Shown: positions 55,590 to 64,000 of the stretch, piece after piece
Layout: every line of letters begins with the position of its first letter
Numbering within the stretch: position 1 is the stretch's first letter
Assembly: GCF_030867145.1 (NCBI RefSeq)
Contig: NC_134428.1
Location: 23,353,537-23,417,536 of the forward strand
From: Opisthocomus hoazin
Taxonomy: Eukaryota; Chordata; Aves; Opisthocomiformes; Opisthocomidae
Reading direction: 5' to 3'
DNA: 64,000 nucleotides
Translations under genes and position numbers: made by a program
The notes under the pieces: generated by a model
What the model was told of the DNA's origin: nothing
Seen by the model: only the letters and a program-made list of their open reading frames with translations
The model's database searches: none

Positions 55590-55721
55590 GTAAATACCCC
55601 CCCGGGGCAAGGTGCGGGGTTGGGAGCCGGCCGGTGTGCCGGGAGCTGCCTTGTGCCAGCGCCGGGTATCGACTCCCAGGGCCCCAGCGGGGCCGGAGCA
55701 TGAGCGCCCGCCACCGCCGGG

Positions 55722-58700
55722 ATGGTCGGCAAGAAGGGGGAGCCCAAAAAGGATGCGGAGGCCAAAGGGAAGGGGGGCAAGGGGAAAGGGAAGGATGGGA
55801 GGAAGGGCAAGAAGGAGGCGCCCAGCGAGTCGGAGGAGACCTCGGACGCAGAGCTGCTGAAGGCAGAGGAGAGCGAGGAGACGGACGTGGTGGAGGAGAA
55901 GGACGAGGAGGAGGCAGTTGTGGAGGAGCCCAAGAAGGGGAAGGGGAAGGGGAAGGAGAAGAAGGGGGTGCTCAAGGGGGTGGTGGCGAAGAAGCCGGGC
56001 CGGGGGAAGAAGGTGCAGCTGGAGCCGGAGGAGGAGGAAAGCGAGAGCGATGCTACCCCGTCCAAGAAGAACTTGAAGGGCACCTCCAAGCTGGTGCTGG
56101 GGCTGACGGCCGACAATGCCAAGAAGAAGAAAGGGGCCAAGGGCGCGGAGGCCAAGAGCCAGCCCAAAGCATCCACGGAGCCCGGCCCGGCCAAGGAGGA
56201 GGAGGAGGCAGCAGCGGCAGCGCCGAAGGCCCGGGCGAAGCGGAGCCTCCGCAGCACCTCCAAGCTCTTCCTGGGCTTCAAGAAGCTGGGGCTGCGTCGG
56301 CCCAAGAAGGGGCAGTTCAAGAACACGTCCCGCTTCTTCTGGGGGCTGCAGAAGCACAGCACCAAGAGGAGGAAGAAGAAGAAGAACAAGGCGGTGCTCA
56401 AGTCCACCTCCAACCTGATGGTCCGCTTCAAGCGCGTGGGCAAGAAGAGGAAGGAGGCGACCAGCAGCTCCCCGCCGGCAAAGCCGTCCTTCCTGCTGCT
56501 GCGGCGGGGCGGGCAGGCGGCCGAGGACGGCGCGTCGCTCTTCCGCCGGCGCCCGGAAAGGAAATTCAAGCCACGGGCGCAGGTGCTGAGCAAGGCGGCC
56601 GCCGCCACGGGCTGGCTGGCCAGGAAGGTGCTGTCCCGGCGCGGGCGGCTGGCGGGGGGCGGCCGGGCGGCCAACGCGGCCTGGCTTTCCCGCATCGGCG
56701 CCAAGAAGCTGCCGTTCCCCGCGGAAGACGAGATCCTCAGGCACCGGGCCAACATGAAGCAGATCCCCGCTGGCGGTGGCGGGCTGCCGGCCCCCAGCAC
56801 CGCGCGGCACGGCCGGGAGAGGCACGGCAGCACGGTGCGGCGCTCGACCCGGCGGCATTCCCAGCGCCTGCCTGCGGAGCCACCAGTGCTGCGCTACGGG
56901 TGGGCCGAGGAGGAGGAAGGAGCCTACAGCCGCCGGCGTGGCTACGCCAAGGAGGAAGATGGAGTCCGTGGCTCCCGGCGTGGCTATTCCAAGGAGCAAG
57001 ATGGAGCCCATGGCTCCCGGCGTGGCTATTCCAAGGAGGAAGGTGGAGCTTACAGCTCCCGGCGTGGCTACGCCAAGGAGGAAGATGGAGCCTACAGCCC
57101 CCAGCGTGGCTACGCTGAGGAGGATGGAGCCTACGGCCCGTGGTGTGACTACGCCGAGGATGAGGATGGAGCTTACGGCCCCCGGCATGGCTACACCGAG
57201 GAGGAGGAAGGCTATATCCAAACCCCAGCCTACCCAGCGGGGTACGGCTTCGAGGACACGGTGCCGACCCCCTACGCCGACTACCCCGGCTACGAGGCAG
57301 AGGAGGAGTACGGCTTCTACGGGGGCTTTTGGGAGGAGGGCGACCCGCCGGGGCACCCCTACGGCTACGCAGAGCTCGAGGACGAGGGGCCGTATGGCAG
57401 CGGGTCCCCCCTTGCCCTCTACGACCCTTATGGCAGCGACCCGGAGTACGGCGAGGAAGCGGTGGGGCCCTTCGGCTACGGCAGGGACCCCTACGAGGAC
57501 TTCGGGGAGCCCCTTGCCGAGGGTTACCCGGGGGGCCAATACCCTGAGCATCGCATCCAGTACAGCGAGGCGGGGTGGGCGCCGCACGCCCAGTCCTCCT
57601 GCAACCCCTACGCCCTGGCCCTGGAGGAGATTGCTGAGGCCGAGGAGCCTGAGGAGTGGGAGGAAGAGGAGGAGGAGGAGGAGGAGGACGGGGAATATCC
57701 CTTCTCCATCCTCAGCGCCTCCTCGCTGCGGGGCATGCGGGACACGCTCTCCTCCAAGCTCTCCCTCAATAGGAAATTCAGGCTTTTCCCCCGGCCCCAG
57801 GTGAAGCTTTTCGGCAGGGACCGCCTCGACGTCCCCCTCCCGCCGTCCCCCCACCTCCCCGCTCCCCGCGACGAGGATGACTACGCCGAGTACGAGCCTC
57901 GGGCACCCCCCGGCCCCCCAACACCCCCGAGCCGTCGGGTTGCGGCAGCCCGGGCGTGCGGGAGCCCGCTGGGCCAGTTCCTCCGACGTTCCCTCTCGCA
58001 GCTGCCCGGGCGCTCGCTTCGGGGGGCGGGGGGGGGTCGGGACCCCCGTACCCCCCAACCTTCCTACAGACGCTCCGGCCGCAGGCTGGCGGGGATGGAA
58101 AGCGCAGGCTCGGGGGGTCGGGACCCCCAGCCGCCAGCGGCTTCGGGCAGGGACCCATCCCCGTCGGGGGGGGCGCGGGGGCAACCCCCTCTCCGCGAGC
58201 AAGGGGGACCCTGGGGGCAGCCCCCTCCCCGGGAGCAGGGGGGGTCCCGCAGGCAGCCCCCTCTCCGAGAGCAAGGGGGGACCCGGGGGCAGCCCCTTCC
58301 CCGGGAGCAGGGGGGGTCCCGGGGGCCGTCGCTCCGTAACCCCTTCGCCAAGGCCGGGAGGTCCCCGCCGCCCCCCGCCCCGCAGCCCCCCGGCAGCGTG
58401 CGGGGCGAGGGGCCGCGGGGAGCCCCCTCCCTCGGGCTCAGCCTCCGCCGGGTCGGCCCCGAGCCCCCCCCCGCCCCCCGTTCCCCGGGGCCGCTGGGGA
58501 GGCGTCTGGGGGCGCCGGGGCCGGCGGGGTCCCTGTCCCCGCGGCCGTCGAGGCGGAGCAGCCCCCCTGGGCTGCCGCTCCCCCAGGCCTGGCCCCGGCT
58601 CCCCGAGCCCCCCACCAAGGCGGTGAAGCCGCTGTTGAGGACCCCCTTCCTGGGCTCCCCCACCCCCCGGCCCGGCAGCCGCCGCCTCGGCCCCCCCGGC

Positions 58701-61700
58701 CCCCCCTGGGACCGGGAGCCGCCCCCCTGGCAGGGCGCAGCGCGGGGTCTCGCCGGGGTCCCCCCCCCGCCCAGCCCCGCTCCCGGCCCCCCCAAATCCT
58801 TCCTGCAGCGCATCGGGCAGCCCCTCGCCGGGATGGCCCCCCGTGCCCCCGAAACTGGGGGCCGCAGCCCACCCCTCCCGGGCCGCTCTGCGGGGCCCTC
58901 CCTGGCCTCGCTGCTGGTGGGGAGCGCGACCCCCGCCGACCCCCCCCCCCCGCCGCCCTTCCTCCCGCTCGCCCTCCTCTCCCCGGCGCCCATCCCGCCG
59001 GGACGGGACCCCCCGCACCCCCCCGGGGCTCCGGGGCTGGCGGGCCGCCGGGCTCCCCTTCCTCCCCTCCTCCTCCTCCTCCTCCCCCCCCCCGTCCCCG
59101 CAGCGCCGAGCCCCCGGTTCCCCCCCCGCCCCGCCGGTACCGGGGGAGGGGGAGGAGGGCGCGGGGCGCTACGCGGTGGTGACGCCGCGGGTGCAGAGCC
59201 CGGGCTCCTTCCGACGGGCCGGACCCGACGGCGACAAGCGGCACTGGTCCGCGCCGCACTGGTCCACGCAGGACTGGTCCACGCGGGACTGGTCCACGCG
59301 GCACTGGTCCACGCAGCACGTCGTCAGGGTGCGGGAGATGCCCGACGCCTGGACGGCAGAGCAGGGGCCCCCCCGGCAGCCCAGCCGGCGCGGGGGGCTG
59401 CGGGCGAGCCGGAGGGGAGCCGACATCGCCCGGTATTTGGGCCAAGGCTCGACGGCGGGCGGCTGGCGGGAGCGGCACCCCTGGGCCGACGGGTACCTGG
59501 GCACCAAGCAGCCCTGGCGCAGCAAGGTAACGCCGGCGGGGGGCCCGGTGGGGTGCCGGCGGGGGGGACGGGGGCACCCAGCATGGGGATCCCGTGTTGG
59601 GGTTGCCGGTGGCCCACCGGCACGCGAAGCCACCGGCGCGCGAAGCCAGGGGGGTTTGAAGGGCCCAGGGTGGGGGGCGAGGGGCTACGGGGGCGTTGGG
59701 TGCTGGCGGGGGGGTCCTGCCTGTTGTGTGTGTGGCCCCCCCCCCCCCCCGCGCAAGGTCCCCCTCGGGGATACTTGACTCTGGCGTATGGAAATGCTGA
59801 GACTCGATCTCCGGCTGCGGCGGGCGCGGGTGACGCGGTGACCCGGCGGGTGTCCGCTTTCCCGCCCGCCGCCTGGCTCCTGCGCGCCACCCACCCCGCG
59901 TCACCTCCGCGCGGGGCCCCCACCGCAGCCCCCTTCCGTCGTCTGCCCTGGAGCTGCCACCCTGGCCGGGGGTCTCCATCGCTCCCCGGGACCCGGCTTT
60001 GGTGGGACGGTCCTCAAGGACGCCTTGGTGGCCCCGTGTCCCCCCGTGTCCCCATTCCCAACGCTGCCGCTGTCCCCCGACACACGACGCTCTTGCCAGG
60101 GAACCCATTTTGGGGCCGTGGGGTGCTCGGTGGGGGTCCCCGCCATTGCTGGCTGCAGGGTCCCTGGTCTGGGGGGCGCAGACAGTGGCTTTGGGGTGGC
60201 GGGTGGGACGCTGAGGGGGCCGGCACGGCGCTGCGGTGATGGAGCGGGGCTGGGTGCTCGGTGCAGATGCAGTCGCTGTGCAGCCTGCCCATCGTGCGGT
60301 ACCAGGAGCCACAGGAGGAGGACGGGCTGGAGGACATGACCCAGCTGGAGTGAGTGTCCCCGTCCCCTTCGCTGCCCACCGTGACCCAGTGCCGCGGGGG
60401 CCAACGGGGCTGAAACCCCCCCCATGCACCCCATGTACCCCCGCTGCTCCCCGCTCCACCCCATCCTGTCCCGACACGGGGGTCTGCTCCAGCTTCCCTG
60501 GCGCTGGGGATGCTGGGGACGCGCCTGGGGACGGTGACCACCCCCTGTCCCCCCGCCACCCCCTGACACAGCCTCCGCTCCCTGCCAGGGACCTCCAGGA
60601 AGCCGCGGTGCTGAGCAACATCCGGACACGCTTCGAGCGCCAGCTCATCTACGTAAGCTTAGGGGTGCACAGCATCCCCCCCAAAGACCCCCACGCCCGG
60701 GGGGGGGTCATCGCCCTGCGAGCACCTGCAGCCCCAAACCTTGCCCCCCCGCAGACCTACATCGGCAGCATCCTGGTGTCGGTGAACCCGTACCGGCTCT
60801 ACAACATCTATGGGACGGAGCAGGTGCTGCAGTACGAAGGCAGGGCGCTGGGCGAGAACCCACCGTGAGTACCGGGGGGGGGGTCCCCAAACACCCCCGT
60901 GGGTTATCAGGAGTTGTCAGCATGGATTCACCAAGGGGAAATCATGCCTGACCAATCTGAGAGCTTTCTACGGTGGCATGACTGGCTGGGTGGATGAGGG
61001 GAGAGCCATGGATGTTCTCTACCTCGACTTCTGCAAGGCTTTCGACACTGTGTCCCATAAGATCCTCCTAGGGAAGCTCAGGAAGTGTGGGCTGGATGAG
61101 TGGTCGGTGAGGTGGATTGAGAACTGGCTGAATGGCAGAACTCAGAGGGTTGTCATCAGTGGCGCTGAGTCTGGTTGGAGGCCGGTAACTAGTGGTGTCC
61201 CCCAGGGGTCAGTACTGGGCCCAGCCTTGTTCAACTTCTTCATCAACGACCTGGATGAAGAGTTAGAATGTACCCTCAGCAAGTCTGCTGACGACACCAA
61301 ACTGGGAGGTGTGGTGGATACACCGTCAGGCTGTGCTGCCGTTCAGTGAGACCTGGACAGGCTGGAAAGTTGGGCAGAGAGGAACCAGACGAGGTTCAAC
61401 AAGGGCAAGTGCAGGCTCCTGCACCTGGGGAGGAACAACCCCAGGCACCAGTACAGGCTGGGGCGGACCTGCTGGAGAGCAGCTCTGCGGAGAGGGACCT
61501 GGGTGTCCTGGTGGACAACAGGTTGACCATGAGCCAGCAGTGTGCCCTGGCTGCCAAGAAGGCCAATGGGATCCTGGGGTGCATCCAGAGAAGTGTGGTC
61601 AGCAGGTCGAGGGAGGTTCTCCTCCCCCTCTGCTCTGCCCTGGGGAGGCCCCATCTGCAGTGCTGTGTCCAGTTCTGGGCTCCCCAGTTCAAGAAAGGTG

Positions 61701-63957
61701 AGGAGCTACTGGGAGGTTGTGGAGTCTCCTTCTCTGGAGATATTCCAGACTCTCCTGGACGCGGTGCTGTGCAGCCTGCTCTGGGTGACCCTGCTTGGGC
61801 AGGGGGTTGGGCTGGGTGACCCACAGAGGTCCCTTCCAACCCCTGCCATGCTGGGATTCTGGGATTCTGTGACCGGGGCACCCCTAGCCGCTGTCACCCA
61901 CCCCTGTGTCCTACAGCAGCCCCTGGGCTGGGTGGTCCCAGCTCCCCGCGGACCCTCGGGCACTGGAGCAGCTGTGTCCGTGCGCAGCGGGGGTCCCTGT
62001 GCCAGGGCGACGCGGTGCTGCACCCCTCACCTCTGCTTCTCCCCCTACCCCATCCCCAGGCACCTCTTCGCCATCGCGAACGTCGCCTACTCCAAAGTGA
62101 TGGATGCCAAACACAACCAGTGTATCGTCATCAGGTGGGACACGGCCGGCCCCTCGCACGGCCCCCACCCCAGGGTGGTCCGTGAGCGGTGCTGCCCTGG
62201 TTGCTGCTTGCGGGGTGCTGCCACCGGCGCGGCCCCGGGGCCGATGGGTGCCCTGGGGATGGGGTGCTGGGTGGGTTTGGGGATGGGTGCACCCAATGGT
62301 GAGGACCCCGGCCATGCCCCCCGCTCTGTGTTTCAGTGGGGAGAGCGGCTCGGGGAAGACCGAAGCCACCAAGCTGATCCTGCGCTACCTGGCAGCCGTC
62401 AGCCAGAAACGCAGCTCTGCCCCGCAGGTGGGACAGTGCCCTGGGGATGTCCCCGTCCCCGTCCCCATCTCCCCGCGTTCCCCTCCACGCCCTGCTCACG
62501 GCCGTCTCCTTCTCCCCACGCTTCCACCCGGACCATGGCAGATAGAGGTACCGGGGGACACACACGCACGTGGGCTGGGATGGTTCGAGGGGACGGAGCG
62601 TGGTGGTGGCATCTCTGCCACGTCGTCCTGGTCGTGGGGGGATGGTGGGGACGGACACCCGGAGCTCGGTGCACCCGCACGGGGTCCCCGCGCCCTCCCG
62701 CATCCACCCGGCCGCGGCGCGCGCCTCGAGTTTTGGCACCCGCGCGTGGCAGAGAGGGTGGCACGGGTGACGAGGGGGGCGTCACCCCACCGCCATGGGG
62801 ACAACCCGTGGCGTGTCGGGGCGCCCGGGCTGACCTCGTGGGCTCTCCCCAGATCCTGGAGGCGACCCCCTTGCTGGAATCCTTCGGCAACGCCAAAACC
62901 GTGAGGAACGACAATTCCAGCAGGTTTGGGAAATTTGTGGAAATCTTTCTGGAGGAGTAAGTAATCCCGAGCAACACCCGCGGGCGGCCAGCCCCCACCC
63001 CCGCGCGTCCCCCCCCCATCCCGGGGGTCCCCAAGCCGGCTGTCCCTGCCCGCGCCGAGGTTGCCAGCCGGGCGCCCGCTCTTGCCCCCCGCAGCGGTTT
63101 GATCTGCGGTGCCATAACCTCGCAGTACCTGCTGGAGAAGTCCCGCGTGGTCTTCCAGGTGGGCGGCGAGGGGGTCCCGGGCTCTTCCCCCACCCCCCTT
63201 CTCCACCACCCCCCCCACCCCAGCTCGGTCCTCTGCTCCCCAGGCCAAGAGCGAGCGCAACTACCACATCTTCTACGAGATGCTGGCGGGGCTGCCCGCC
63301 CAGCAGCGGCAGCAGTACTGTCTGCAGGGCGCCGAGACCTACTACTACCTGAACCAGGTAGCGTGGACCCCCCCTCTACCCCTCCCCCACTGCCTGATTT
63401 TTGGGGGGCTGGCTGAGCCCGGGGTGCCGGTGGGTTCCTGAGTCCTCCTGGACTCGGCTTGGGGATGCGGAGGGTGCTCAGGGCAGGGTGTTGCCCCCCT
63501 CCACACCCAACGCTGGGTGGTGCCCCCCCACCCCGGACCCACTGACGGCACGGAGGGGGCTGTGGCAGGGGGGGAACTGCGAGATCCCCGGCAAGGACGA
63601 CGCGGAGGATTTCCGCCGGCTGCTCAGCACCGTGGAGGTGCTGGGCTTCAGCGCGGAGGAGCAGAACAGCATCTTCCGCATCCTCTCCTCCGTCCTCCAC
63701 CTGGGCAACGTCTACTTCGAAAAACACGAGGTACCCGAAGCGCAGCCACGCCGCGCTCCGCGGGGCCGAGGTGGGATGCGGAGGAGTTTGGGGGGGTGGG
63801 GGGAGGGTGTCACCGCGTCCCACCACCGCCCCGTGTCCCGCAGACCGACTGCCAGGAGGTCGCCACGGTGGTGAGCGCCACGGAGATCCGGACGGTGGCC
63901 GAGCTGCTGCAGGTCTCCCCCGAGGGCCTGCAGAAAGCCATCACCTTCAAGGTGACG
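55722..63957 (+). CDS. MYO15A: MYO15A, unconventional myosin XVa (5' part; continues off the right edge)
   Basis: Motor that carries whirlin, EPS8 and partners to stereocilia tips in hair cells. The giant exon 55722-59526 encodes the N-terminal extension: Lys/Glu-rich start [19 protein letters not shown], then [43 protein letters not shown], a Tyr/Gly/Glu-rich repeat region, [36 protein letters not shown]; these follow human in order. Motor exons: 60267-60349, 60589-60652, 60755-60864, 62060-62134, 62337-62427, 62542-62547, 62853-62956, 63095-63158, 63244-63357, 63569-63730, 63844-63957, all GT-AG and phase-consistent. They contain the P-loop [12 protein letters not shown] and switch [11 protein letters not shown]. 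The giant exon is 3,805 nt (not a multiple of three): the frame valid to about 58,850 is off by one base from the frame valid after about 59,150, in a C-run-rich stretch. Probably a base-count error. Confidence 0.95.
56937..57215 (+). repeat. MYO15A: In-frame 42-bp coding minisatellite in MYO15A
   Basis: About six and a half copies of a 42-bp unit encoding variants of [14 protein letters not shown]. Units start at 56937, 56979, 57021, 57063, 57105 (39 bp) and 57144, with a partial copy after. It lies where mammalian MYO15A has Tyr-rich sequence. Confidence 0.92.
58182..58325 (+). repeat. MYO15A: In-frame 36-bp coding minisatellite in MYO15A
   Basis: Four exact-length 36-bp units encoding [12 protein letters not shown]-like dodecapeptides (core PREQGG), with alternating sub-variants (1 and 3 alike, 2 and 4 alike), suggesting a 72-bp secondary duplication. 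Confidence 0.92.
59242..59316 (+). repeat. MYO15A: In-frame 15-bp coding minisatellite in MYO15A
   Basis: Five 15-bp units encoding [25 protein letters not shown]. It is codon-aligned in the frame that joins the motor exons, which supports that frame as the real one here. Confidence 0.92.
60905..61874 (+). mobile_element. CR1 LINE with reverse transcriptase region (MYO15A intron)
   Basis: Sense CR1 containing the 3' part of the RT domain: [38 protein letters not shown] and SADDTKLGG (the catalytic A/F-D-D box). It lacks about 300 bp in the ORF2 tail: GAGGAGCTACTG at about 61,710 jumps directly to GGAGGTTGTGGAG. It ends at GGGATTCTGGGATTCTGTG. It sits between motor exons at 60864 and 62060. 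Confidence 0.95.
62542..62547 (+). CDS. MYO15A: MYO15A 6-nt microexon (Ile-Glu)
   Basis: ATAGAG lies between GGACCATGGCAG and GTACCG. It is phase 0 on both sides and adds Ile-Glu between ...SSAPQ and [15 protein letters not shown]. Human MYO15A has Ile-Lys at the same place, so skipping would delete two motor residues. Neighbouring exons are 62337-62427 and 62853-62956. Confidence 0.85.
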
Positions 63958-64000
63958 GTGAGTGGGGGGGGGGGGGGCACAGCCAGGGATGGGGGTCCCG

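Noticed and set aside
55107-59018. Antisense open frame of about 1,300 codons across the MYO15A giant exon
   Set aside because: A shadow of a GC-rich coding exon: codon bias leaves the complementary frame free of stops. It shows low-complexity residues only and no family match.
1-64000. Search for endogenous retroviruses, capsid-bearing elements, CRISPR arrays, tRNA or rRNA genes
   Set aside because: Nothing convincing was seen by eye. Mobile DNA here is CR1 LINE plus one uncertain old repeat.

Overview
This is a bird nuclear genomic window. The evidence is about ten CR1 LINE copies in both orientations, intron-rich vertebrate genes with near-human protein lengths, and CpG-island promoters. 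It is a conserved syntenic block matching human 17p11.2 (the Smith-Magenis region) in gene order and orientation: TOM1L2 (-), DRC3/LRRC48 (+), ATPAF2 (-), GID4 (+), DRG2 (+), MYO15A (+). The species cannot be named from the sequence.

Layout. 1-297: start of TOM1L2 on the minus strand (first coding exon only). About 298-1020: shared divergent CpG promoter of TOM1L2 and DRC3, with five ATTGG (inverted CCAAT) boxes and an RFX X-box-like palindrome. 2912-17875: DRC3, 12 coding exons, 522 codons, in AT-rich introns. About 18035-19009: short gap between convergent genes. 19474-26607 (-): ATPAF2, 8 exons, 288 codons. 26608-27054: shared divergent promoter of ATPAF2 and GID4, with a long GAG/CTC repeat. 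27055-34629: GID4, 6 exons, 237 codons. 35560-36700: an orphan GC-rich island. 37726-48036: DRG2, 13 exons, 364 codons. About 49.3-55.7 kb: GC-rich intergenic or 5' region of MYO15A. 55722 to the right edge: MYO15A, the giant exon for the N-terminal extension plus the first 11 motor-domain exons; the gene runs off the window.

I rebuilt every exon by checking splice sites and phase. DRC3, ATPAF2, GID4 and DRG2 all close as intact reading frames. MYO15A is intact except for one frame break in a C-homopolymer-rich part of its giant exon, most likely a base-count error.

The genes do not form a pathway. DRC3 is a motile-cilium nexin-dynein regulatory complex subunit, ATPAF2 a mitochondrial F1-ATPase assembly chaperone, GID4 the CTLH E3 ligase substrate receptor, DRG2 a translational GTPase and MYO15A the stereocilia unconventional myosin XVa. 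No operon-like, CRISPR, viral or toxin system was found. The most notable features are three minor-spliceosome (U12-type) introns, two of them AT-AC in DRC3 and one of 190 nt in DRG2; a 6-nt microexon in MYO15A; three in-frame coding minisatellites in MYO15A; a possible non-AUG N-terminal extension of GID4; and near-identical inverted CR1 copies flanking the ATPAF2/GID4 promoter.
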